Shown: positions 7,331 through 17,313 of the stretch, piece by piece
How the letters are laid out: every line of letters starts with the position of its first letter
Numbering within the stretch: the first letter of the stretch is position 1
Assembly (NCBI GenBank): GCA_018895795.1
Contig: JAHINZ010000243.1
Span: forward strand, 1 to 39,567
DNA: 39,567 nt
Source: Alphaproteobacteria bacterium
Lineage (GTDB): Bacteria > Pseudomonadota > Alphaproteobacteria > Caulobacterales > Caulobacteraceae
Direction: 5' to 3'
Notes under the pieces: model-generated
Told to the model about the DNA's origin: nothing
Databases searched by the model: none
What the model saw: the letters and a program-made list of their open reading frames with translations, nothing else
Program-made: the position numbers and the translations under genes

Positions 7331-8581
7331 ATGCGCACGCACGACGCCGATGTGATCATCGCCGGAGCCGGCATGGCCGGTTCGACCCTCGCCTTGGCCT
7401 TGGCCTCGGGCGGCCTCAAGCCCCTGCTGGTCGATCCCCAGCCCTTCGAGGCCCAACTGGCCCCGACCTTCGACGGTCGCTCCTCGGCCATCGCCTATTC
7501 CAGCTTTCGCCAGTGGCGCACGATCGGGGCGGGCGAGGCCCTGGCCCCGCACGCCCAGCGCATCGAGCAGATCCTGGTCACCGACGGCCGCACGCCCGGC
7601 GCCGCCGCGCGCAGCGCCTCGCCGGCCTTCCTGCGCTTCGACTCCAGCGAGATCGCCGACCGCTCGGACGGCGAGCCGCTGGGCTATCTGATCGAGAACC
7701 GCCAGATCCGCGCGGCCCTGTCGCAAGCCGTGACCGAAAAAGCCATTCCGGTGATCGCGCCGATGGCCGTCGCCAATCTGCGGGTCGACGCCGCCGGCGC
7801 CCGCCTGACCCTGGCCGACGGCCGGGTGCTGTCGGCGCCGCTGGCGGTCAGCGCCGAAGGTCGCGGGGCCAGCCTACGCAAGGCGGCGGGCATCGGCGAG
7901 ATCGGCTGGAGCTATGGCCAGAGCGGCGTGGTCGCCACCGTCAAGATGCAGCGCCCGCACGAGGGCGTGGCCCACGAATATTTCCTGCCCAGCGGCCCGT
8001 TCGCCATCCTGCCGTTAACGGGCAACCGCGCCAGCCTGGTCTGGACCGAAAGCACGGCCCGGGCCGAGGCCCTGCGCGGCGCGCGGCCCGAAGCCTTCCA
8101 CGCCCACCTGATGCGGCGGTTCGGCGAGTTTCTGGGCGAGGTCGAGATCGTCGGTCCGATCTTCGTCTATCCGCTGTCCCTGGCCCTGGCCGAGCGCATG
8201 GTCGCCCCGCGCCTGGCCCTGATCGGCGACGCGGCCCACGGCGTGCACCCGATCGCCGGCCAGGGCCTGAACCTGGGCCTGAAGGACGCGGCGGCGCTGG
8301 CGGAAGTGCTGGTCGAGGCGATGCGCGGCGGCGAGGATATCGGCAGCGACGTGGTGCTGGAGCGCTTCGCCCGCTGGCGGCGGTTCGACACGGTGACCAA
8401 CGCCCTGGCCTTTGACGGCTTCGTGCGGCTGTTCTCGAACGACAATCCGATCCTGCGGGTCGCGAGGGGCATCGGCCTGGCGGCGGTCAATCGCATCGCC
8501 CCGGCCCGGCGGTTCTTCATGCACGAGGCCGGCGGCGCGGTCGGCGACCTGCCCCGGCTGCTGCGCGGTCAGGCGCTCTGA
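7331..8581 (+). CDS. ubiH: UbiH/Coq6-family FAD monooxygenase (ubiquinone biosynthesis)
   Basis: Flavoprotein hydroxylase of 416 residues from the ATG at 7331. Motifs in order: ADVIIAGAGMAGS (dinucleotide-binding fold, start of protein), a conserved arginine segment SAEGRGASLRKAAG in the middle, and LIGDAAHGVHPIAGQGLN (flavin-binding GD motif) near residue 300. These define the UbiH/UbiF/VisC/Coq6 group that hydroxylates the ubiquinone ring. Which ring position cannot be told from sequence. An in-frame GTG at 7277 has a good AGGAGG seven bases upstream and would add 18 residues; this ribosome site lies inside a repeat, so I favour the ATG but cannot exclude it. Confidence 0.88.
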   Translation: MRTHDADVIIAGAGMAGSTLALALASGGLKPLLVDPQPFEAQLAPTFDGRSSAIAYSSFRQWRTIGAGEALAPHAQRIEQILVTDGRTPGAAARSASPAFLRFDSSEIADRSDGEPLGYLIENRQIRAALSQAVTEKAIPVIAPMAVANLRVDAAGARLTLADGRVLSAPLAVSAEGRGASLRKAAGIGEIGWSYGQSGVVATVKMQRPHEGVAHEYFLPSGPFAILPLTGNRASLVWTESTARAEALRGARPEAFHAHLMRRFGEFLGEVEIVGPIFVYPLSLALAERMVAPRLALIGDAAHGVHPIAGQGLNLGLKDAAALAEVLVEAMRGGEDIGSDVVLERFARWRRFDTVTNALAFDGFVRLFSNDNPILRVARGIGLAAVNRIAPARRFFMHEAGGAVGDLPRLLRGQAL

Positions 8582-8722
8582 AGGCTCCGTCAGTCCTACC
8601 CGAGCATGACGGTGTGCGCGTCAACGGCGCATCCGGCGTCGACGACCAAAGCGGACCTGCCGAATAGCTCAGATGGGTGGAAGTCAGACCTTGGCCGGCG
8701 TGACGCTGCTCCCGTCAGAGAT

Positions 8723-9178
8723 TCACTTGGCGAACTTATTGATGAACCAGAGTGGGACCGGATCAAGAAAGTAGCCGGAAGAGCCTTTCGAATTGTTCGA
8801 AATGCACCACGACCAACGTTCGTCCAGCCAGCGTTTTGTACCCGGATGAGACATTGCCCAATCAGGACTGATCCCTTCGGCCCATGGCCCGCCATCGCGT
8901 AAAAGATATTTCATCGGCCGGCCATCGCCGGGCTGCCTGTAAAGTCCGCACGAGGTCTGGCCGTAGCTATGCAGGGTAGAGACCGTCACCTTGCGCCCAT
9001 AGAGTTGATAGAGGCGGTGATGGGCTATGAGCCCAAGCGGGACATCGAGCGCGGATGGCGCCAGGAAACCCACCAGCACGATTGGAATCAGGAAGATCGT
9101 CGGAAAACCACGGCGCGGCTGGGGCTGCCAACCTGGACCCGACTTGAGCGCATTTGCTTGTAAATCGACCATTCCCAT
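8723..9178 (-). CDS. Hypothetical protein with N-terminal membrane segment
   Basis: Unrecognised protein of 151 residues. One hydrophobic stretch (FPTIFLIPIVLVGFLAP, about residues 25-41) could anchor it, with a mostly polar and aromatic remainder (many Trp, Tyr and Gly). GC content and codon choice are visibly lower than in neighbours, which hints at transfer or a lineage-specific gene. Two possible starts, 9178 and 9172, lie two codons apart and neither has a good ribosome site. It faces the ubiH-like gene. A small hairpin (cttgcc 9188-9193 with ggcaag 9202-9207) lies just upstream. Confidence 0.45.
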   Translation of the reverse strand: MGMVDLQANALKSGPGWQPQPRRGFPTIFLIPIVLVGFLAPSALDVPLGLIAHHRLYQLYGRKVTVSTLHSYGQTSCGLYRQPGDGRPMKYLLRDGGPWAEGISPDWAMSHPGTKRWLDERWSWCISNNSKGSSGYFLDPVPLWFINKFAK

Positions 9179-9371
9179 AAACTAGAGCTTGCCGCCCCGG
9201 TGGCAAGTCAAGGCCCGCCCAGGCTCGTGCGCAGCCATCAGCCCCGGCCCCGAATCCAGACATTCAGATTGCGACCGCCAGACTTCGCCGGTCCCGGTGA
9301 ACACCAAGCCTTCTGGCGAGATCGACGGTCGGAGGTTAGACCTCAAACGATACGTCGGCTCTTGCGCCGCC

Positions 9372-9578
9372 CTATTCGCCGTCTTCCAGCGTGCGGGCTT
9401 CTTCCGGCAACATGATCGGCACGCCGTCGCGGATCGGATAGGCCAGCTTGGCCGTGCGGCTGACCAGTTCGCCGCGGGCGCGGTTGTAGTCGAGCGGCGC
9501 GCGGGTGATCGGGCAGACCAGCACCTCCAGGAGGCGCGGATCGATGTCGGCGGGCGGCGGCGTGGGCGTGGCGGTCAT
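9372..9578 (-). CDS. Trm112-like (UPF0434) small protein
   Basis: Protein of 68 residues of the Trm112/YcaR family. The core LLEVLVCPITRAPLDY and the downstream AYPIRDGVPIMLPEEAR are the family signature. In eukaryotes Trm112 is an activating partner of methyltransferases; bacterial members are poorly characterised. The usual second zinc cysteine is missing, as is common in proteobacterial forms (CPIT with a single cysteine). It is the last gene of a minus-strand block with the LON-domain and YbbN-type genes, an order often kept in alphaproteobacteria. Confidence 0.88.
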   Translation of the reverse strand: MTATPTPPPADIDPRLLEVLVCPITRAPLDYNRARGELVSRTAKLAYPIRDGVPIMLPEEARTLEDGE

Positions 9579-9623
9579 GACCGCTTCTGTACCGCCGGTG
9601 TTTGTCGCTGAATAGAGGGGACG

Positions 9624-10301
9624 CTACTGGATCGAGGGCGGCTCGTCATCGTCGCCGACCGCCGCGTCGATCTCGAGCAGCGCCACCAGGGTTTGCCGCC
9701 GGTCGGCCAGGGTCGGGGCCTCCAGCAGGGCCTGTTTTTCCATCGGCTCGAACGGCAGGGCCATGGCCAGGCTGTTGATCAGGGCGTCCGAGGGGGCGTT
9801 TTCGGCGCTGGTCCAGTCGATGGCCAGGCCCCGGTGGTCGAGATACCGCCGCAGGGCGGCCAACAGCGTCGCGGCGGCGCCCGGCGATCGATCCGGCTCC
9901 GGGTTCTCGCGCAGATCGGCCTCGAAGGCGGAAAAGTCGGCGCGCACCTGACGATAGGGCGACATCACCGACAGCTCGGCCCCAACCCGAAAGCGGCACA
10001 CCCCGGTCAGGGTGACCAGGTAACGGCCGTCGCCGGTCTCGGCGAAGCTGGTCACCCGGCCCGCGCAGCCGATCGGGGCCAGGGTCGGATGATGCGCCTC
10101 TTCATCCCGGGCGTCCTGGCCCTGGGTCTGGATCATGCCGATGATCCGCTCGCCCGACATGGCGTCGTCGAACATGTTCAGATAGCGCGGCTCGAAGATG
10201 TTGAGCGGCAGCTGGCCGCCGGGCAGCAACAACACCCCGTCCAGCGGGAACACCGGGATCACCAGCGGCAGATCGCTCAGCTTTCGAAACAGGACCGACA
10301 T
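9624..10301 (-). CDS. LON substrate-binding-domain protein
   Basis: Protein of 225 residues consisting of a stand-alone Lon N-terminal (substrate-binding) domain. The start VIPVFPLDGVLLLPGGQLPL followed by IFEPRYLNM is the classic opening of this domain. No ATPase or Lon protease domain follows, so it cannot be a protease by itself; a role in recognising misfolded protein is inference. It starts eight bases after the stop of the upstream YbbN-like gene and precedes the Trm112-like gene, forming one likely operon. Confidence 0.9.
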   Translation of the reverse strand: MSVLFRKLSDLPLVIPVFPLDGVLLLPGGQLPLNIFEPRYLNMFDDAMSGERIIGMIQTQGQDARDEEAHHPTLAPIGCAGRVTSFAETGDGRYLVTLTGVCRFRVGAELSVMSPYRQVRADFSAFEADLRENPEPDRSPGAAATLLAALRRYLDHRGLAIDWTSAENAPSDALINSLAMALPFEPMEKQALLEAPTLADRRQTLVALLEIDAAVGDDDEPPSIQ

Positions 10302-10309
10302 GGCGGCTC

Positions 10310-11218
10310 CTAGCTGAAAAGAAGGGTCGAGAGCCGCTTGCGGCCGGCCTTGGCGACTTCCGACATCGCGCCGGCCGCCTCGAACACCATCAGCAATTGC
10401 TTGCGCGCCGCATCGTCGTTCCAGGTTCGCTCGCGGGCGATGATGGTCAGCAGATGGTCGGCGGCGGCCTGCAGGTGACCGGCGCCGGCCAGGGCCTTGG
10501 CCAGTTCGAAGCGGGCCTCGTGGTCGTCGGGATCAACGGCCAGGCGTTGCTCGAACGGCGCGGTCTCGGACGGGGCGTCGGCGGCCAGGGCCAGGGCGGC
10601 GCGGACGCTTTCCAGTTCGGGATCCTTGGCGTTGGCCGGGGCCATGGCCGCCACCTCGGCCGCGCGCTCCAGGTCGCCGCCGTCGAGATAGCAGCGGGCC
10701 AGGCCGCCCAGCGCCTTGACGTTTTCGGGATCCAGCCGGAGGGCCTCGGCGAAGGCCTGGGCCGCGCCGCCGATTTCGCCCAGGTCCAGCGACTCCTTGG
10801 CCATGGCCAGCAGGGCGTCGAGGTCGCTCTGGGCCGGCGGGCCGGAAAGGCGGGCGATGAAGGCCTTGATCTCGCTCTCGGGCACCGCGCCCTGGAAGCC
10901 GTCGACCGGCTGGCCGTTGACGAAGGCGTAGACGCTGGGGATCGACTGCACGCGCAGCTGGCCCGAATAGCCGGGGTTCTTGTCGACATCGATCTTGACC
11001 AGCTTGACCGCCCCGCCGGCCGCCGCGACGGCCTTTTCCAGAGCGGGCGTCAGCTGACGGCAGGGACCGCACCAGGTGGCCCAGAAGTCGACGATGACCG
11101 GCTGGGTCTTCGACGCCTCGATCACGTCGGCCATGAAGCTGGCGTCCGTGCCGTCCTTGATGTGTTCGCTTTTGCCGCCAGCTTGAATGGGGGCGGGCTT
11201 GGCGCCGATCAGGTTCAT
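10310..11218 (-). CDS. ybbN: Thioredoxin-TPR co-chaperone (YbbN/CnoX)
   Basis: 302 residues: an N-terminal thioredoxin fold (about 22-130) followed by TPR-like helices to the end. The active site is WCGPC (Cys50, Cys53), a full thioredoxin pair; the cis-proline is in QSIPSVYAF. E. coli CnoX has lost one cysteine, so this protein may keep real redox activity. By family it hands oxidised or unfolded substrates to GroEL and DnaK. Head of the minus-strand block with the LON-domain protein (8-base gap) and the Trm112-like protein. Confidence 0.92.
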   Translation of the reverse strand: MNLIGAKPAPIQAGGKSEHIKDGTDASFMADVIEASKTQPVIVDFWATWCGPCRQLTPALEKAVAAAGGAVKLVKIDVDKNPGYSGQLRVQSIPSVYAFVNGQPVDGFQGAVPESEIKAFIARLSGPPAQSDLDALLAMAKESLDLGEIGGAAQAFAEALRLDPENVKALGGLARCYLDGGDLERAAEVAAMAPANAKDPELESVRAALALAADAPSETAPFEQRLAVDPDDHEARFELAKALAGAGHLQAAADHLLTIIARERTWNDDAARKQLLMVFEAAGAMSEVAKAGRKRLSTLLFS

Positions 11219-11297
11219 CGGAAGTCTCTCATGGAAGTCAGAACGCTTTGCAGCCGAAGATGGTCCTTCGACGCGACAACCGCAATCGCCGGTTCGC

Positions 11298-11804
11298 CTA
11301 GGAGGCGACCGACATCGCCGCGAAATCGACGATCATCGGCGTCACGCCCAGCGCCGATAGAAACGCCCGCAAACCCGCTTGCGACACCGCGGTCGTGGCG
11401 TCGTTGCCCAACGGGTGAAAATTGACCGGGTCGGCCTTGGCCAGGGCCGCGTCGAGCACGAACCGTACGCGGTGGTCGACGTCGTTGATCAGGCCAAAGG
11501 CCGTGACCGAGCCCGGCGTCACGCCCAGGGTCTCGACCATCATCGCCTCGGGGCCGAACGACAGCCGGCCCGAGCCGATCACCGTGTGCAGGCGCTTGAG
11601 GTCAATCACCGTCTCGCCCAGGGCCGAGATCAGCCACAGCTGACCCTTGGCGTCCTTCAGGAACAGATTCTTGGTGTGCCCTCCGGGCAGGGCCGCCTTG
11701 ATCTCCAACCCCTCCTCGACGCGGAACACCGGCGGGTGGTCGAGTGTGGCGTGCTCAATGCCGTGGGCGTCGAGAAAGGCGAACAGGTCGGCGCGGGTCT
11801 TCAT
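11298..11804 (-). CDS. ProX-type aminoacyl-tRNA (Ala-tRNAPro) deacylase
   Basis: Free-standing editing domain of 168 residues. It matches the ProXp-ala/PrdX family: VFRVEEGLEIKAALPGGHTKNLFLKD contains the conserved Lys45, and FGLINDVDHRVRFVLD is the other family block. Members hydrolyse mischarged Ala-tRNAPro. In alphaproteobacteria, prolyl-tRNA synthetase lacks the internal editing domain, which explains a separate factor. It lies 79 bases upstream of ybbN on the same strand; cotranscription is possible. Confidence 0.9.
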   Translation of the reverse strand: MKTRADLFAFLDAHGIEHATLDHPPVFRVEEGLEIKAALPGGHTKNLFLKDAKGQLWLISALGETVIDLKRLHTVIGSGRLSFGPEAMMVETLGVTPGSVTAFGLINDVDHRVRFVLDAALAKADPVNFHPLGNDATTAVSQAGLRAFLSALGVTPMIVDFAAMSVAS

Positions 11805-11879
11805 GCGGGCTCTCTAGACGGGCTTGCCTTCACAGGGCTAGAGCAGAAGCTAGGGATCAAGGAAAGAGACGAGCGCGGC

Positions 11880-12623
11880 ATGGAACTGGAGTGCTATCCC
11901 ACCGAGAACCGTCCGCCCGAGATCGTGCCGGGTCGCCCGCAGCGGGCCTGGATGGATCATTTCGCCGACCGCCATCCCTATCGCTGCCTGCCGCTGTCGA
12001 TGGCCAACACCTCGGGCTGGGAAATCCTGTGCCCGGTCGGGTTCACCGCCACCTGGGACGGCGGCGCGCACCAGGACTGTATCAAGTTCCAGCCCGACCA
12101 CCCCTATCCGGGCTTCGGCGACTTCGTGAAGTCGCACTTCTCGCGCGGCACCGTCACCTTCCATACCGGCTATCTGTTCCGCACCCCGCCCGGCTGGTCG
12201 ACCTGGATCATGGGCCCGCCCAACCACATCAAGGACGGCATCCAGCCGCTGAGCGGCCTGGTCGAGACCGACTGGCTGCCCTTTCCGTTCACGATGAACT
12301 GGCTGTTCACCCGCCCCGGCACGGTGCGCTTCGAAAAGGGCGAGCCGTTCTGTTTCATGATGCTGGTGCAGGACAAGGCGATGGACAATGTCCAGCCGGT
12401 GATCCGCTCGATGAACAGCAATCTGGACCTGCGCCGCCAGTACGACACCTGGGCCGAGAAGCGCACCGAGTTCAACAGCCTGATCTTCAAGCGCGATCCC
12501 GAGGCCACCAAGGAGGCCTGGCAGCGCTTCTATTTCAAGGGCGAATATCCCGAGGAAGTCGCCGCCGAGGCCCCGTCGCACCATGTCAACAAGCGCCGGC
12601 TGAAGGCCCCGAAGCTGGGGTGA
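11880..12623 (+). CDS. DUF6065 family protein
   Basis: Protein of 247 residues without signal or membrane segments. Family-like blocks include YRCLPLSMANTSGWEILCPV, FHTGYLFRTPPGW and VETDWLPFPFTMNWLFTRPG, which I recognise as DUF6065; no biochemical role is known. Many aromatic residues (Trp, Phe, Tyr) suggest a beta-rich binding fold. I set the start at the ATG at 11880, with AAGGAAAG 13 bases upstream; an open frame further upstream is the antisense of the deacylase gene. It overlaps the phosphatase-like gene by four bases (GTGA), so the two are translationally coupled. Confidence 0.8.
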   Translation: MELECYPTENRPPEIVPGRPQRAWMDHFADRHPYRCLPLSMANTSGWEILCPVGFTATWDGGAHQDCIKFQPDHPYPGFGDFVKSHFSRGTVTFHTGYLFRTPPGWSTWIMGPPNHIKDGIQPLSGLVETDWLPFPFTMNWLFTRPGTVRFEKGEPFCFMMLVQDKAMDNVQPVIRSMNSNLDLRRQYDTWAEKRTEFNSLIFKRDPEATKEAWQRFYFKGEYPEEVAAEAPSHHVNKRRLKAPKLG

Positions 12624-12949
12624 AACGGGTCCTGTTCGTGTGCGGCAAGAACCGGCTGCGCAGCCCCACGGCCGAGCAGATTTTCTCGACCTGGCCTGGA
12701 ATCGAGGTCAGCTCGGCCGGCGTCAACGCCGACGCCGACGCCCCCCTGACCGGCGAGATGGTTGCCGAGGCCGACATCATCTTCGTGATGGAGAAGGCCC
12801 ATCGCGCCAAGCTGACACGGCGGTTCAAGACCCACCTGAAGTCGGCCCGCGTCATCTGCCTGGATATCCCGGACGACTACGCCTTCATGGATCCCGAGCT
12901 GATCAGGATCCTGAAGGCGCGGGCGACACGGTTCCTGCCGAACCGATAG
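12620..12949 (+). CDS. Low-molecular-weight protein tyrosine phosphatase-like protein
   Basis: Protein of 109 residues, shorter than classical LMW phosphatases (about 150). The N-terminal VLFVCGKNRLRSPTAE has the catalytic P-loop spacing Cys-X5-Arg-Ser (Cys8), but the loop reads GKNRL, unlike the usual xGNxC. A DIPDDYAF segment near residue 86 could supply the general-acid aspartate. It begins with GTG in a GTGA overlap with the DUF6065 gene. The atypical loop makes the substrate uncertain: tyrosine phosphate, or another phosphoryl or arsenate-like group. Confidence 0.8.
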   Translation: MKRVLFVCGKNRLRSPTAEQIFSTWPGIEVSSAGVNADADAPLTGEMVAEADIIFVMEKAHRAKLTRRFKTHLKSARVICLDIPDDYAFMDPELIRILKARATRFLPNR

Positions 12950-12954
12950 ATCCT

Positions 12955-13015
12955 CAGAGAACTCTGCTTGACAGAGTTCGACATGTCTTATAACTCTGAA
13001 ACTCAGAGCACTCTG
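12955..13015 (+). promoter_or_regulatory. Promoter flanked by CAGAG/CTCTG palindromes (candidate operator array)
   Basis: A TTGACA hexamer (12968-12973) is followed by TATAAC (12989-12994, 15-nt spacer) or TAACTC (17-nt spacer). Three dyads surround it: CAGAG-AA-CTCTG (12955-12966), CAGAGTT...AACTCTG (12972-12978 with 12992-12998, spanning the spacer and -10), and CAGAG-CA-CTCTG (13004-13015). The outer two have identical geometry. Placement over -35 and -10 predicts repression, most simply by the winged-helix protein encoded at 13620-13931. Confidence 0.6.
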
Positions 13016-13039
13016 ATCACCTAGAACGGAGAAGTCATC

Positions 13040-13618
13040 ATGGCTATTACGCCAAACGAGGCGGCCGCCGCGCTGTCAGAGATTGAGAACACCACACGCC
13101 GGGGCATGACCCTGCGCGGCTATCGCGTTGCGGGCCCGATCCTGATGGTTTGGGGCCTGATCTGGGCGGTCGGCTATGTCGCCATGGGGGTTCTGCCCGT
13201 TGAGCGGTGGGGACCCGTATGGTTCATCCTGGACTTCGTCGGGGCGACCGTAACGATCATCATGACGGGGCGCGGTTATGCGCGCCGAGCCACCGCGGTC
13301 AAGGCGGCGGTTCCAGCAGGCTTACCCTGGAAGCTGGCGCTGGGCATGGTTGGCACGGCGGCTTTCGTGCTCGGGGTCGTCGCGATCTTTCCCCAGGGCG
13401 AGACCGCCGCCTATCTGGCCCTGCCCGGCTTGGTGACCGGCATGATTTACATGTCCATAGGCCTGTGGTCGGGCCTGCGCTACGCCTTGATCGGCCTGGC
13501 CGTGTTTGCCGCAACCCTGGTGGGTTTCTTCGTCTTCAGGTCGGACCTGGCCTTCTGGATGGCCGGCGTGGGCGGCGGCGCCCTGTTTCTGTCGGGCCTT
13601 TGGCTGAGGAAAGCCTAG
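13040..13618 (+). CDS. Six-helix membrane protein, partner of winged-helix regulator
   Basis: Unrecognised integral membrane protein of 192 residues. A polar N-terminus (ITPNEAAAALSEIENTTRRGM) precedes about six hydrophobic helices. No catalytic or transport motif stands out. The ATG is preceded by a GGAG site, and the gene lies directly behind the palindrome-flanked promoter. The regulator gene begins two bases after the stop, so the pair is one operon. Membrane-protein/winged-helix pairs of this kind are common in alphaproteobacteria, but their role is unknown to me. Confidence 0.75.
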   Translation: MAITPNEAAAALSEIENTTRRGMTLRGYRVAGPILMVWGLIWAVGYVAMGVLPVERWGPVWFILDFVGATVTIIMTGRGYARRATAVKAAVPAGLPWKLALGMVGTAAFVLGVVAIFPQGETAAYLALPGLVTGMIYMSIGLWSGLRYALIGLAVFAATLVGFFVFRSDLAFWMAGVGGGALFLSGLWLRKA

Positions 13619-13619
13619 G

Positions 13620-13931
13620 ATGGCCGCCCAGTCCGAAGATCTGATCCACCAGCCCCTGCGCCTGAAGATCATGGCCGCCCTCTATGCCGAGCGCGACGTC
13701 GATCCACTGGACTTTCCGCGCCTGAAAGCCATCACCCAGGCCACCGACGGCAATCTAGGCAGCCACCTGACGACGCTGGAAAAGGCCGGTTATGTGGCGC
13801 TCGCGAAGGACTTCGTCGGCAAGCGCCCCAGAACACGCGTCGCCCTGACCGGGGAAGGCCGCAAGGCCTTCCGCCGCCATGTCGAGTATCTGCGCGAGGT
13901 GGTCGAGGGGGTCGGAGACGACGCGCCCTAA
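13620..13931 (+). CDS. Winged-helix transcriptional regulator
   Basis: DNA-binding protein of 103 residues, essentially a single winged-helix domain (type PF13601). The opening IHQPLRLKIMAAL is the first helix, ATDGNLGSHLTTLEKAGYV the recognition helix region, and VGKRPRTRVALTGEGRKAF the wing. A GAGGAAAG ribosome site lies six bases before the ATG, inside the end of the membrane-protein gene. It probably binds the CAGAG/CTCTG palindromes around the operon promoter (inference). Its end overlaps the convergent glmM stop by four bases. Confidence 0.88.
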   Translation: MAAQSEDLIHQPLRLKIMAALYAERDVDPLDFPRLKAITQATDGNLGSHLTTLEKAGYVALAKDFVGKRPRTRVALTGEGRKAFRRHVEYLREVVEGVGDDAP

Positions 13932-15277
13932 GCCGCCTTCACCGCCGAGACGATCGACTTGACCACCTTCTTGACCAGGGCCGGATCGTCGCCCTCGGCC
14001 ATGATGCGGATCAGGGGTTCGGTGCCGGAAGGACGCACGACGATGCGGCCGGCGCCGTTCAACTGGGCCTCGCCGTCGGCGATGGCCTGCTTGACCGTCG
14101 TGGCTTCCAACGGCTTTCCGGTCCCGGTGAAGCGGACATTTTCCAGCAGCTGCGGCACGGGCTCGAACTGCCGGCCCAGGGCGCTCATCGGCTGACCGGA
14201 CTCGATCATCACCGCCAGCACCTGCAGGGCGGCGATCAGGCCGTCACCGGTGGTCGAGAAGTCCGACAGGATCACGTGGCCCGACTGCTCGCCGCCCAGG
14301 TTGAAGCCGCCCTCGCGCATGCGGGCCATCACATGGCGGTCGCCGACGCTGGTGCGCTCCAGCGTCAGGCCGTGCTCGGCCATCAGCCGTTCCAGGCCCA
14401 GATTGGACATCACCGTGGCGACGACGCCGCCGGCCTTGAGCTTGCCGGCCTTGGCATAGGCCAGGGCGATGATGGCCATGATCTGATCGCCGTCGACGAC
14501 CATGCCCTTCTCGTCGCAGATCACCAGCCGGTCGGCGTCGCCGTCCAGGGCGATACCGATATCGGCGCGGTATTCGCGCACCAGCTTGGCCATCGCCTCG
14601 GGATGGGTCGAGCCGCACTCGGCATTGATATTGGTCCCGTCCGGCGTAACGCCGATCTCGATGACCTCGGCGCCCAGCTCGTAGAGGGCGGTGGGCGCCA
14701 CCTTGTAGGCCGCGCCATTGGCGCAATCGATGACGATGCGCAGGCCCGACAGGCTCATATTGCGCGGGAAGGTCGCCTTGATGATCTCGACATAGCGGGC
14801 CTGGGCGTCGTCGATGCGCTTGACCCGGCCCAGGCCGCGCGGCGGGGCCAGACCCTCCTGCAGACCCTCGTCCATCAGGGCCTCGATCTTCAGCTCCTGG
14901 TCGTCGGACAGCTTGTAGCCGTCGGGGCCGAACAGCTTGATGCCGTTGTCGGCGAAATCATTGTGGCTGGCGCTGATCATCACGCCCAGATCGGCGCGCA
15001 TCGAGCGGGTCATCATCGCCACGGCCGGGGTCGGCAGCGGGCCGAACAGCCGCACATCCATGCCGACGCTGGCGAAGCCGGCGACCAGGGCCGGCTCGAT
15101 CATGTAGCCCGACAGGCGGGTGTCCTTGCCGATCACCACCAGATGACGGCGGTCGTCCTGCGAGCGGAACAGCTTGCCTGCGGCCAGGCCGACCCGTAGG
15201 GCGACCTCGGCGGTCATCGGATGCTGGTTGGCCTGACCGCGAATGCCGTCGGTGCCGAAATAGGCGCGCTTGCTCAT
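13928..15277 (-). CDS. glmM: Phosphoglucosamine mutase GlmM
   Basis: 449 residues, the normal family length. It interconverts glucosamine-6-phosphate and glucosamine-1-phosphate for UDP-GlcNAc, feeding peptidoglycan and LPS. The start YFGTDGIRG, the phosphoserine loop MISASHN (Ser104), the metal loop ALDGDADR and the C-terminal phosphate-binding RPSGTEP are all present. It is transcribed away from glmS, 161 bases off; the two enzymes catalyse consecutive steps. Its 3' end overlaps the convergent winged-helix gene by four bases. Confidence 0.98.
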   Translation of the reverse strand: MSKRAYFGTDGIRGQANQHPMTAEVALRVGLAAGKLFRSQDDRRHLVVIGKDTRLSGYMIEPALVAGFASVGMDVRLFGPLPTPAVAMMTRSMRADLGVMISASHNDFADNGIKLFGPDGYKLSDDQELKIEALMDEGLQEGLAPPRGLGRVKRIDDAQARYVEIIKATFPRNMSLSGLRIVIDCANGAAYKVAPTALYELGAEVIEIGVTPDGTNINAECGSTHPEAMAKLVREYRADIGIALDGDADRLVICDEKGMVVDGDQIMAIIALAYAKAGKLKAGGVVATVMSNLGLERLMAEHGLTLERTSVGDRHVMARMREGGFNLGGEQSGHVILSDFSTTGDGLIAALQVLAVMIESGQPMSALGRQFEPVPQLLENVRFTGTGKPLEATTVKQAIADGEAQLNGAGRIVVRPSGTEPLIRIMAEGDDPALVKKVVKSIVSAVKAA

Positions 15278-15438
15278 GGTCGTGTTCTGGTCTCGGTTGG
15301 GTCTTAGTTAGAGCGCGAAACGATCGGAAATGCAGATTTATGAGGGGTGGGCGTGAGTGAATGCTAAAGCCCGGCCTCAAAATCCTGTCTTGATTGTCTT
15401 TAGTCTCCGTCGACCCGTTCTACAAAGGATCATGGCCC

Positions 15439-17283
<1,845 letters not shown>

Positions 17284-17313
17284 CCTTTCAGGCCGAGGCG
17301 CCGGAGAAGACCC

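Noticed and set aside
8659..8685. A tRNA-like D-arm string (gaatagctcagatgggtgg)
   Set aside because: The D-stem does not close (GCTC versus GAAG) and no T-arm (GGTTCGA) or acceptor stem follows within tRNA length.
9179..9371. Possible remnant gene between the orphan protein and the Trm112-like gene
   Set aside because: No frame with family-like residues or start; only a small hairpin at 9188-9207 is visible.
11379..11879. Upstream extension of the DUF6065 frame
   Set aside because: It runs antisense through the ProX-type deacylase gene; family similarity begins only after 11880.
15278..15438. A glmS riboswitch-ribozyme upstream of glmS
   Set aside because: The leader is short and lacks the ribozyme core; such elements are known mainly from Gram-positive bacteria.
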